A stretch of 64,000 bases of DNA, taken from NCBI GenBank assembly GCA_009363875.1, contig CM018690.1, forward strand, positions 32,346,800-32,410,799. Direction: 5' to 3'. Below the pieces are notes generated by a model. That model did no database searches, had not been told where the DNA came from, and was given only the letters and a program-made list of their open reading frames with translations. A program made the translations under genes and the position numbers. Positions 33,362-44,122 of this stretch are shown here, in pieces; within the stretch, counting starts at the first letter, position 1; each line of letters opens with the position of its first letter. The stretch is from Mikania micrantha. Lineage: Eukaryota > Streptophyta > Magnoliopsida > Asterales > Asteraceae.

Positions 33362-34523
33362 TAGGGGTGAGCAAAAAACCAAAAAGGAACCGAATAAACC
33401 AAAAAAACCGAACCTAAAAAACGAACCGAATGAATAATCAGGAAAAACCGAACCGAAAAAAACTGATACCGAAATTTGTGGTTCGGTTTTCCATATTATA
33501 AAAACCGAAAAAACTGAACCGAACCGATATTTAATCTTTTTTAAAAATTAATATATCTATATGTATATCTATATGTTCCTATTTTCATACTTATTTAAAA
33601 GAAAAAACACACAAAAAGTCTACCGTTAGAGATGATAAAGATTTAGATTAGATGAAATCTACCATTTTAAAAGGTAAAGATCGAAATTATTGCATATTTA
33701 GTTATATACTTTTGATTTTTTAAAATTCAAGAAGATGATGATAATTATTTAGTTTATTTTAATCAGTGTTGTAAAACTCGTCCTAGGCGGCCGAGTACTC
33801 GATACTCGGCCCTTGGCCGAACCGATTTTCACCTACTCGGCCAAACCAACTCGGACTCGGTCAAACTCGGTGCAACTCGGGTCTACTCGGCCAAAAAAAT
33901 TCGGTCCAACTTGGAATAAATCGGTCAAACTCGGGCCAACTCGGTCAAACACGGACAAACTCGGACCTACTCGGCCAACTCGGATCAACTCGGTTTTTCG
34001 CTATTTTTTTACCTATTTTCCCTGTTTTTCACTAGTTTTTATTATTTTTCACCAATTATTATTTGATTTTTCCTATATATATTTAATTTCTATTGATATT
34101 CACTATATATGTTATATATACTAGTAAACATATGATATTTAATATATATATATACATTATTTTTTAAAAATTATTTTTCTTATCAATTACCGTATCCGAG
34201 TACTCCATGAGTACTCCCTGCCTATGCCGAGTACTCGCAACTCTCCAGTCGACCGACCTGGCAGCGCCTAGCAATTTCTCCAACCATGATTTTAAATAGT
34301 TTGTGTTCGATCAATTAATTTATTAATTGTTAATTGTTAAATATGTTTGCATTTTCAATGTTGGACGTAAGAGAAAAGAAAAAAAACAAAAAGAAAGTAA
34401 AAAACCGAAACCGACAAAAAAACCGAAAAACCGAAAACAGAACGGTTTGTAATAATTAAAAACCGACTATGTCGGTTTCGGTTTTAGCCAAAAACCGAAC
34501 CGAACCAAACCGTGCACAACCTA
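33362..34523. mobile_element. hAT-type element, AACCGA-rich, with nested ACTCGG repeat
   Basis: Begins TAGGGGTGAGCA and ends TGCACAACCTA, imperfect inverted ends, flanked by TCCATAAG (33354-33361) and CCCATAAG (34524-34531), an 8 bp duplication with one mismatch. Outer parts are AACCGAA/TTCGGTT repeats. 33776-34260 is a separate block of ACTCGG words that looks inserted; its own ends are unclear. The 103-codon frame at 33813-34124 translates that repeat and is not a gene. Confidence 0.7.
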
Positions 34524-34753
34524 CCCATAAGTAATGACACATGGCATATAGTCACGTATTATTATACAAGTGTGTGCCATTTAAATGTAAAATATGTCCA
34601 ATTAATATATATATTAAAAACAAACTCAAATGAATAGTAATTATATATATTTTTTATTAAAATAGTAAATACTAAATACACACACATATATCTATATATA
34701 TATATTTATATATGTTATATTATATTGATTAGTAATTTACATACATATATACA

Positions 34754-35119
34754 TCTATATATATATATATATGAATAGTGAAAAAATGTGGTCCTTTCTA
34801 TTTTTTTGGTGGTGTTCGGAAAAGGTAACGGTGATTAATTTTTTATCATAAAAAATCGATGTTTGTTTAAAGATTTGTCTATTTTTTTAATTCAATCAAT
34901 TGGTTGTCGATGAAAAATATTTTGTGACTAAATTTTTCTATTATTTTCGTAACATATTTGCACGGATTTTGTATGATTTTTAATGAGAAATTTACATAGG
35001 GTTTGTGATGATAAATTTGATTTTGCTATTTAACTTATACATATGCAAATGATATATAATACCCGTTATCTAGAGTGTATTGTAATAATCCTCCTCAACG
35101 CGCGGGGGATAAAACCTAG
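34754..35119 (+). mobile_element. Short Helitron (~366 bp)
   Basis: The 3' end has a decayed hairpin CCTCCTC-AACGC-GCGGGGG (about 35092-35108) and CTAG at 35116-35119 followed by T. The best 5' candidate is the TCTATATATATATATATATG at 34754 following an A; an alternative start lies near 34600. No coding sequence. Confidence 0.5.
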
Positions 35120-36387
35120 TTAATTATTAACGCTAGTCTAGGTTGTGTAGAATATAAAATCTGTGTAAGCTTATTTTGATGTTTCTAAAGTAATTTAATT
35201 CGTCACATGTGATAAGAAACAATACAACTAGAAAAAAGAATTTTAAAAATATTTCAGGTAACTGAAATATCTAAAAATTATCTGAAAAAAGATATTTTCA
35301 GATAGTTTAGACTACCTGAAAATGCTCAAAATAAGTATCCAAATACTAATTTTCAAATATCCATCCTTCTAGATATATATTTTTTAAACACTCCTAGACA
35401 CCCTTGTTAACACAATTGTTACTTTTTGTACAAGTATTATTTATTAAGAACAAAGTTACAAGAAGCATAAAAATTAAAGATCGCTAATACGTTCACTATG
35501 TAGAGTATATAGCAAAAAAAAAAAAAAACAAACAAACAAACACGATTTTATCACCGGATGAATTTAAAGTCTTGAATCATACTTTTAAATCAAACTATTT
35601 TTGATTCACTCAAATGTTTGATCGGATAAAATCTAATTAGTAATAGAAGAACTAGTATGAAATCGTAGTATTTTAAATAAACTAGAGAGAATGATCGATG
35701 ATTGATTTCTTGGAAAAACGTATGTTTCGGAAATTGTCTCCATGCAGTTTTCAAGTTTATTCTTTCTAAATTTGCCAGTAAAATAATATTACGAATCTTA
35801 TGCCAAAATTCATAAAATTATTTTTTATTGATTTTTTGATATAACAACTTAGCTCGACCCCAACCAAGGGCTCTGCCCCTTGTACCTCGCTATCTGGGGG
35901 TGTAGCCCCTTTGAAACCCCCAATAAATCATAAAACCTTGAATAAGTGTGCATCACACATCCAATTTGTTAATGAATTTTATGAATCACATCCATCAACA
36001 AATTTAATCCAATTACACTAAAATATCTAACAAATTATAGAGTCATAATTACTATGTATCCAATTAAAAGTAATTATTAAGAGTGATATTAATTAAATAT
36101 TGTTTTTTAGAAGCTATTGAAAACATAATAAAGAAAACACAATATATTTAATATTTATATTTGAAGACAAAGCCACATGCAAAACATCTGTAAGTTGAAA
36201 GAGACGTTTACTAAAACAATTCATTAACTCATAACCATCTGTTAACAAGAACTCCAATCATGCTTAGATAACACTTATTTATGAAAATATTAATATAATG
36301 AGTGTTAACATGTATTAATTACCAAGATCAGTCCCCACATGCTCACTATTCATTAAAAAGCGAAACACTTTTCTATTTCAAAGTAAA
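35120..36387. other. Intergenic with small foldback and GGGGC-rich scrap
   Basis: 35264-35335 is a small imperfect foldback (CAGGTAACTGAAATATCT against AGATATTTTCAG...ACCTG). 35850-35935 carries GGGGCAGAGCCC-type and GGGGCTACACCCC-type words on the minus strand, probably an old LTR scrap. No gene. Confidence 0.4.
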
Positions 36388-37046
36388 CTAGGTTTATTTC
36401 TCCGTGTATTACGGCGTGTTATCACAGCACGCTCTTAAAACATGTATTATATATTATTAGCAAAAATATAAGTTAAATAGCAAAACCAAATCTAATCATG
36501 AACTAAAACCTAAATTCTAAATTCTAAATCTTAAACCAACAAAAACCCAAATCTCTCAAAGTTAATGAAAATCCAAATCTTTAATTAAGTATCTCAAATT
36601 TAATACTGTTATATCTGTTTACTAATTTTCAAAATTAAAAATACTTTTGATAGGTCAAGTCTAAATTTTCAAAACATCACAATTATGCACTATGCATTAC
36701 TATACACACACCCACACTATATATGTATATGTATGTATGTATGTAGGGAACGATTCAATTGTTAACTTTTTCTTATTTCGATAACCGAATAACTACATCT
36801 TTTTACTTTAAGCTTACATTAAAATAAAATTTAAAGTTATATGTTTTTTATAATTAATGTAAGTAGGGCCCATATTAATTACATTAATTAAAAAGGAAAA
36901 AAAACCTACATTTTTAAATTTACTTTAATATGACCCCAAATGCCCAAAATAATAAGACATAGTTATTCGATTCTTGTAATAAGGAATGTTTAACAATTGA
37001 TCATTCCCTTATATATATGTGTGTGTGTGATTATATGACCCACATA

Positions 37047-37078
<32 letters not shown>

Positions 37079-37792
37079 CTAGATTATTATTGCATCTAAA
37101 ATATTTCATAGTTTGTAATAAAATTTTGAAATTATAAAAAAATATATTGATTTAAAATTATATAATTAATACATAACCTTCTAGATTTGTGACAATTGAG
37201 ATTTGTAAACTAATTATCGTTAAAAACTTCAGTTAGCATTACGTAAAAATTAACTGTTATGAATCAAGAGGATAAATATTATTTCTGTAATTTTTAAAGT
37301 TAAAAAATTCAACTTAAATATCATTAAACATAAAGGAAACAAAATGTAATTTTCCTTATAATTTTAATAAGTTTTTGCTTTTATTTTTTTAATATTTGTT
37401 TAAAAAATGTCATTTTTTTTATAAAAGCTCCGTTGCTTAAAAACTCCGGTTGATAATTTATTTCATTAAAATTTTTGTTTTTAGGAAAGCTTGGTTTTTA
37501 TAAAACTTTAATTTTTAAAAAGCCGATTTAAAATATTTTCTTATTTTTTACACGTTTTTTATTTTTATAAATTATTATATATTATAAACTTTAAAGTGTG
37601 TTTTTTATTAAAAAGAGTTGATTCTTAATTAATTAAATAATTATTTTTAATATGAAAAATATAAATAACATAATTAGTCATATCATTAACTAATATGAAA
37701 GATACTTAAATTGTATAATAAAATGACAAGTGACATTATAAGCCTAAAATTGTGACATGTGACATAATAGATGTTTGTTTATTATAATAGAA

Positions 37793-37795
<3 letters not shown>
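36388..37795 (-). mobile_element. Non-autonomous Helitron (~1.4 kb) with nested MITE
   Basis: On the minus strand the 5' end is TCTTTCTATTATAATAAAC at 37795 (preceded by A), and the 3' end is CTAG at 36388-36391, preceded by a CCGT/ACGG hairpin (36401-36413). CACATGTCAC near the 5' end resembles the copies ending at 3647 and starting at 7682. It contains the MITE at 36746-37008 and TA repeats (37045-37071). Confidence 0.55.
36746..37008. mobile_element. MITE, 263 bp, with ~35 bp inverted ends
   Basis: GGGAACGATTCAATTGTTAA on the left matches the inverse of TTAACAATTGATCATTCCC on the right, and the similarity continues inward to CTTATT. It sits among TATG/TATA repeats, so a target duplication cannot be read. 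No coding sequence. Confidence 0.7.
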
Positions 37796-37839
<44 letters not shown>

Positions 37840-37842
<3 letters not shown>

Positions 37843-38260
37843 GGAGGTTCCATAGAAAACCTTCATATTTAAGAAAACTTAGAAAACTAATCACAATTGT
37901 TATTAATTAATTTCGTTTTTCGTTTTTTATTTTACATTTTGTTTTATTATAAGGTTAGATTTGTTAACAAAAAGAAAAAAATAAAAAAATATATGTAACT
38001 CATGTTATTACATATATGTAACTCATTGATTACATATATGTAACTTGCAAACTATATATATGAGTTACATATACGTAACTTTATTGGTTATATATACGTA
38101 ATTTCGTGATTTACATATTTTTATTACAAATTTTTTATTTATTTATAACATTTCTAAGCTAATAATAAAAAATCATGAAATTTTTTTTTAAAAATTGATT
38201 GATTGGTAGGAGTTTTCTTGGTTTTCTCTAAAGTGAGGAGTTTTCTTTTGAACCCTCCCC
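37840..38260. mobile_element. Mutator-like MITE flanked by (TA)n
   Basis: GGGGGAGGTTCCATAGAAAAC at the left is matched by GTTTTCTTTTGAACCCTCCCC at the right end, and inner parts (AAGAAAACTTAGAAAAC) match as well. Both sides are (TA)n: 37797-37839 and 38261-38284, consistent with a 9 bp TA-rich duplication. Inside, TTACATATATGTAAC words recur (37994-38100). Confidence 0.7.
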
Positions 38261-38419
38261 TATATATATATATATATATATATATTTTACTATTTGTTTT
38301 TCATTTATTTTAATACTATATATATATATAGTAATTTGTTTGGATAATTTACGTAATTTGTAACTATTTTACTCCGTTTTATATATGTTTTATAAATTAT
38401 TCACGTAATTCTAAACTTT

Positions 38420-38615
38420 AGTTATTTATAACAGATACATAATTTAGATGGTGGTTTGCTGGTTAAATATGTAAGGGTAATTTAGTGACATAAGGACCGT
38501 ATGTGCAACAAATATATATAGGTTTAGGATCGTATTGTTAATTTATAAAACGATGGACCAATAATGAAATAGTTGCAAACTACGAAAACCATCTCGGTAA
38601 TTTACTCTTAAAATA
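38420..38615. repeat. Single arm of the 6.0 kb foldback MITE family
   Basis: The minus strand reads AGAGTAAATTACCGAGATGG, then GTAGTTTGCA.CTATTTCATTATTGGTCC, similar to the arm at 6003-6060. Only one arm is recognisable. Confidence 0.45.
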
Positions 38616-38641
38616 ATTATACAAATAAATTGCGTCTTAAG

Positions 38642-39204
38642 CAGATGTGCACAAATTGGTTAACCACTCGAAACCGGTTTTGAAATAACCGAACCGGTTA
38701 ATTGATCAAAGTATCGTCATCGGTTTGACCAATTACCGTTTTTTCAAAATTTAAAACCGAAAAAGATATAATAACCAAAACTGTTGGCCTGGTAACCGGT
38801 TTGGCCTCTTGAAACCTCAAACCGGTTCTAAATCAACGGGTTTTTGAAAGACCAAAAATCAATTCAAAAAACCACTTAATTAGACCATGTGTAGTTGTAA
38901 AGTCTCCATCACTTCACATATGCGTCACGTAAACAACTAACATTATGATCCTCTCATCACTTCACATCATTAACACATCTGTTATCATTATCCCATCATC
39001 AAGCCCATCACCCTTCCTTTTTTCCTCTTTCTTCTCCTTTCACGCCGGGATCCGGCTCACGCATGTGCCCCTTACGCCCTTGGTCACACGCCCAGTGTAA
39101 TGAGAGAGGGCGCCAAGAGGGCGTGACCGGCCCCTTTCACGCTTCATTACACATATCCTTACAAACGGGTACCGGTTTATTTAACCGGTTCATTTCCGTC
39201 TCTA
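38642..39204. mobile_element. hAT-type element split by a Harbinger MITE
   Basis: AACCGG-rich DNA starting CAGATGTGCACAAATTGG and ending ACCGGTTCATTTCCGTCTCTA, flanked by GTCTTAAG (38634-38641) and GTCTTAGT (39205-39212), an 8 bp duplication with two mismatches. The insertion at 38883-39158 explains the gap in its AACCGG composition. The 73-codon frame at 39063 crosses the junction and is not a gene. Confidence 0.6.
38883..39158. mobile_element. Harbinger-type MITE, 276 bp, TSD TTA
   Basis: Ends GACCATGTGTAGT and ATTACACATATCC are inverted (ten of thirteen positions) and flanked by TTA at 38880-38882 and 39159-39161. It lacks the AACCGG words of the surrounding hAT-like element. Confidence 0.65.
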
Positions 39205-39509
39205 GTCTTAGTTTGCTTTCATGCGTTATGCGTTGTATTGATGCTATATTGCCATGTCGCTTTTTATGCGCCACATATTTTTAAAACCAATAATATAATA
39301 TTAATATACGTCAGATGCAATTGTGCCGCTTTTGAGAAGATTCCCCGATATGATGTGTTGTTTGAGGACAATAGTAGGTCGGTGCAGGTCGCCGGAAGGT
39401 AGGTTGGTGAAGGTGACTAGGTTTAGTGTGTAGAAGACAAACTGGTTTGGTGTTGGTGTGGGGTGTGGGCCTGTGGGGTGTGTGGGTAAGTGGGTGTGAG
39501 TGTTTAGGC

Positions 39510-40102
39510 CGGTGTACATTAAACCGAAAAAACCGACCTAAAACTCAATGAAAAATCGAAACAGAAATAACCAAATCCAAATATATACCGAATGTTTGAT
39601 ATACGTTTTTCTAAAAAATCAAAAGTTTGGGTTTGGGTTTGGTTTTACAAAAAATAAACCGAAAAACCGAATGCATGCGTATATATGTGTGTATATATAT
39701 TAATTTTCAAAAATTTTAATAATTTATAAACCCTTTATTTTTATTTTCCGGTTATTGATACCAAAAGTTATATTCAATTATATATTTTATTATTTTTTAG
39801 ATTTATGATATCAAAAACACGTATGATTTTTACTTTATGGATTTTTATACATAATTTTAAATGTTAAGTAATGATAGTATTTCAAATATATTTAGTGAAA
39901 TACAATTTTTTTAATTATTTTGTTATAAGTATAATTTTAGGCCTAGTAGAAAAAAAAAACTGAAAAAACCGAAACCCAAGCTTAATCCAAATGGGTTTTA
40001 AAAAGAAAATAACCGAACCCAAATGAGTTTAAAAACCAAAATTTCGGTTTCGGGTTTGAATTAAACTAAAAACCAACCCAAACCGACCTATGCGCACCTC
40101 TA
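39510..40102. mobile_element. AACCGA-rich hAT-like remnant
   Basis: Rich in AACCGAAA/ACCGACC words and ends GCGCACCTCTA at 40092-40102, the hAT-type end also seen at 24913-24923. The left end near 39510 (GGCCGGTGTACATTAAACCG) is less certain and no duplication is visible. 39213-39509 shows no feature. Confidence 0.45.
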
Positions 40103-40626
40103 GTTTGAGGATTTGAAGTTTTTTTTTTTTTTTTCAAAAAGGGTTAAGGGTCCATCTTTCATTTCATTTTTGTGTTTTACATTACCTTTCTTCAAAAGCG
40201 ATCCATCTTTCGTTTTCATATTCAAATTATCATTAAGGGTAAAATGGATTTTTGTATGAGCACTTCACGTACAAATTTAATGGATATTTATTTAAAATCT
40301 AAATTCTACGAGCGTGTTAATATAATGGGACCAAAAATAAAATAAAATAATAAATAAAAGTTATGATTCAATTTTTTTTTCATTTGGGTAGCTTATTTTT
40401 TAAGATAATAACATTTGTTAAACAATTGTAAAAGATTAGAAAACTTGACGAAAGCTTATAAACTTTATAAAAAAGAAAAAAAAAACTTTTAAGTAACTAT
40501 AATAAAGCATATAAAAATTAGATCATCTTATAAAATTTTTATACACAAAACAGAATTACACCATCCATTCGATCGAAATCCCAAGTGGATCAAAATTTTT
40601 GACTGGAAACTGGTCCTATAAACCTA
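40103..40626. other. AT-rich intergenic, no supported feature
   Basis: No frame or repeat end recognised. Confidence 0.4.
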
Positions 40627-41560
40627 GTTGAACTTAGGGTTGTAAATAAACCAAAAGTTCAACGAACAGTTTGTGAACTGTTCAGCAGGAAGTTTGTTTA
40701 ATAAATGAATGAACACAACCAAGAAATATCGTTTGTTCAATTAAATGAATGAACACCAATGATGTCCTGTCCTAGTGGTAAGATTGAGGTATGAGGGGAA
40801 TTGATAAAAGACCCAGTACCTGGGTTCGATTCTTAATCACACCTAGTTTTACCGACCTTCCACCGTTGTGTCTTTGGGCATGTGCTTGGGTGATGGGTCA
40901 GGTTTTCCCTGGGAATTGGTGGCTGGAGGGCTAGCGGACTAGTGGCCAGCTTGTGCATCTTTTAGCCATTGGGGACCGCGTACGGAGTACCGGCCTGCAG
41001 TTAATTAGTTGGCCGTTCAAAAAAACAATTGAATGAACATGAACAAAGGTCGTGTTCGTAAATGTTCGGTAATATGTTTGTTTATGTTCGTTAACGTCCT
41101 TTTATATTTATTTATTATGTTTATTTGTTACGTATGCTTTATATTCTTAAGATTTTTTTTTAATTTTTAGTTTAACACAATAACATTTACATCATAAATC
41201 TAGTTATTTGATATTTGTATTTTGCTAAAAACATAGTAATTTGAAACTTAGATATGTTTAAAACATTAATTTAAAGTAATTTTAATTTCAATTATTATTT
41301 CTAACTTTTAATTTGTTTTAAGAAATTTAATTTTTTTATTATTATGTTAAATTTTACTTTAATATGATTATTTTTAATATTTGAGCTTGAGATTGCTGAT
41401 TTTTAATATGTTAATTTATGTTCATGAACAGTTCGTAAAGAAGGTCAAACCGTTAATGAACAAACATGAGCAAGGTTCGTTTGATACATGTTCGTAAATA
41501 AGTTAAATGTTAAATAAATGAACACGAACAACGACACGTTCGTGTTCCTTCTGTTCGTTT
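40627..41560. repeat. GTTCGTT/AACGAAC-rich repeat holding a SINE
   Basis: Words such as GTTCGTTAA, TGAACA and ATGTTCGTAA recur on both sides of the SINE (40640-40755 and 41030-41560). Composition is like the other low-complexity hAT-type repeats of the window, but I could not match the two ends. Confidence 0.4.
40756..41029 (+). mobile_element. tRNA-derived SINE, TSD TGAATGAACA
   Basis: Flanked by TGAATGAACA at 40746-40755 and 41030-41039. The head contains CCTAGTGGTAAGA (A-box-like) and a perfect B box GGTTCGATTCT at 40823-40833. The tail is TTGGCCGTTC followed by A7. About 270 bp; no coding function. Confidence 0.75.
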
Positions 41561-41619
41561 AGAGTGAGGTTAATTAGGAAAAGATAACGGAGAGTGATGT
41601 TAGAGTTATATATTTTAGA

Positions 41620-41800
41620 GTAAGCTTCGTTTTTGCTCCCTGTGGTTTGATCAAAATACCGCTTTTGCTCCAAAAGTTTCAAAATGCTCGTTTTGCTCCA
41701 TAAAGTATGCATTCTGTCTCAATCAGCTCCAATCCACTAACACCGTTAATTTTTTCCGTTAAATATAAGGGCATTTTAGACTTTTCGTAAATGAGGACTG
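41620..41800. repeat. MITE-like remnant
   Basis: Contains TTTTGCTCCCTGTGGTTTG and repeated TTTTGCTCC words, a pattern found in plant MITEs related to the 6.0 kb family. No second arm seen. Confidence 0.35.
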
Positions 41801-41930
41801 ATTGTGTCATTCACCTAATTACTAATATGATAAAATGATAAAAGAAAGGACTAAATATGTATTTTACTCAAATAAGTACCCAACCCTTACCCACCCTCAC
41901 TTTCTTCCCCTTAACCAATGACCATCAGGT

Positions 41931-44074
41931 TGTCACACCCCCATCTCTCGTCACCTGTTGATGATGTCACTGAAACGGTTGCGAAAGCATAGTGGTGATG
42001 TCTCTGAGGTGAGGGGTGACTTACTTGATCCGATATCACAAGCACACAGATTAACTTAAAGTAAATACATTAGAAGGTTCGTCATTAACATCCACAATAC
42101 AGTCTACAACTAAATTTATTTAATTACAAAACTAATTTATTCTAGTGCAAGTATTCCAAAAGTGTGTTCTCACCGGCGATTACTGTTTACCTGCAAAAAG
42201 GTTTGAGTTTGAAACGTCAGCACAAAGCTGGTGAGTTCGACAGTTCAATTTAAAACAATATGATATGATAAGTATGTTCTCAGAAAGTTCAGTTCCGAAT
42301 AACCATGGGACCCGTATCTAGTTCCTTTCGGACGGTTGTACGTTTCACGAAGATATTACCCGTCGGTAAATATCTTAATGCCTCATTATCTTAATGTCTA
42401 TCACTAACATTAAGAAAGTGTTTTGGAAACAGGTACCAAACATTCACACAAGGGGAGATGCAATCCTCCCAGCAAATGGGTTGTCAGCCAATAGTACTAT
42501 CAATGATTCATGTTCAGCCCCACATGGGTTCACTAGATACAGTTCAAGAGATGAGGACTTTTGATACTGTGATAGAGATACTAACGGCAAAATCCCATGA
42601 AATCACACAACAGTCACATGAAATCACACAGATAACAGTGATGCATATCATATGTTTAGAAAAGGATTTACAGAGTTACCCCGATATTTATAAAACATTA
42701 AAAAGAAAAGGGGGTTGCACGAAACTCACCTGATGATATAAATGTAGCAAAATATCTCGAAGCTAATAACAAAGAGATGATTCTGCATTTAGTTATATTT
42801 AATGAGTTATTTATGTTCTAGTTTACTGATTAGATCTTTCTGAACGTTCAATGTCAAAGACATTGCTTTGTAAGTCATCAAACCGATATTCAATGTTTAA
42901 TTGATTAATTTGTTATCATATCACACAATGTATGATAATGTAGGAACCTACATTGCATTAGATTCCCAATACAAGGTTGATGACACTCTTGATTAATCAG
43001 AATAATCTCGGATTAACCAAATAGTTAATGTTGTTGATTATGATACTGTAACAGTTTCTAGATAATTTAATGGCTTAGGAATGATCAATCCTTGTTATTG
43101 ATTACCCAAATATCATGAAATATCACAATGTAGGATCAGAATAGGTGTAATAACTATGTTTAACATACCAATCTGACTGTTATCATAAACCTCAGATAAT
43201 CGCTCCAATGAGTATGTTAATGATTGTGATTAGTTTGAAACACTTGGATTTAACCTTGTATTTCAAGGATTAATCCAACTAATCACCTACATTGTTATAA
43301 TCAAATGGGTTAAACCATTATAATCATGGGTATGGTTTCATGCAAACCGGGCATTACAACGGATCAAAACAAGGATTTAACCGTTAAAACATCGTGTTCT
43401 TTGTTTATAATCAATCCTAGCCATCATCTAGGCAATAATCAACAATCCTAACTATGTCATTACATTCAAAATCAAGATCTAATCAATCAAAATCAAACTA
43501 GAAGGTTAAAACGGATCATTACCTAATCTGACTGAGTTTCTGCGGTTATAACAACGATCAGGACTTGAAAACACGTTCCCGGGTGCAATCTGTGGAGTTT
43601 GGCAGCTTCAGAAGGGTGTTTAGATGGTGGAAGCAGGTGGTTTTTCGTCTGGTGGTCGAAAAGTTCGAGAGTTTACAAAAAATATGATCTGCATGAATTC
43701 TGATGAAGAAGATCAACTTTCTCCACCGCCACACCCGTCGCGTACCGCGACCAGAAGCGAAAGAGGGCTTCGCGTACCGCGAAGAAATTCAGGAATCTGA
43801 GATATTTTTCATGCATCGCGTACCGCGGAGGATCCTTATCCCATCCTTCGCGTACCGCGACGAGGCCAGAAATCCAATACTTAGAAATTTTTCTTCGTTT
43901 TTCGATTTCGGGCAATCCAGGACTCCGTTTTGCACACGGTTTTCGCCCAAGTTCATCATTTCACGTGTACTATCAACCTGTAGTAATTTCAATTGCCAAA
44001 TTAACGCGGAATTCTAGAACGACTAAATGTGCTCACATCAGCAATGACGTGATTTCTCAACTGCAATTGTCACA
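41931..44074 (-). repeat. 3' LTR of element B
   Basis: Plus strand begins TGTCACACCCCC and ends CAATTGTCACA, the ends used by A and C, 2144 bp. Four CGCGTACCGCG-type palindromes lie at 43737-43860. Frames at 42458, 43673 and 43703 are LTR sequence. Confidence 0.8.
43737..43860. repeat. Four CGCG-TAC-CGCG palindromes in the LTR of B
   Basis: Core CGCGTACCGCG starts at 43739, 43771, 43817 and 43849 (spacing 32-46-32). The second has 7 bp arms, CTTCGCG-TAC-CGCGAAG (43768-43784). In the element's sense they lie 215-340 bp after the U3 start. Confidence 0.85.
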
Positions 44075-44122
44075 GTCTCCTCATGTTAGAGAAATTTCGT
44101 CCCGAAATTTAGTGAAGACTTA

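Noticed and set aside
33813..34124. 103-codon Thr/Arg/Ser-rich frame
   Set aside because: Direct translation of ACTCGG repeats.
43673..44017. Overlapping frames of 67-104 codons in the B LTR
   Set aside because: Produced by the CGCGTACCGCG repeats inside an LTR; no domain.
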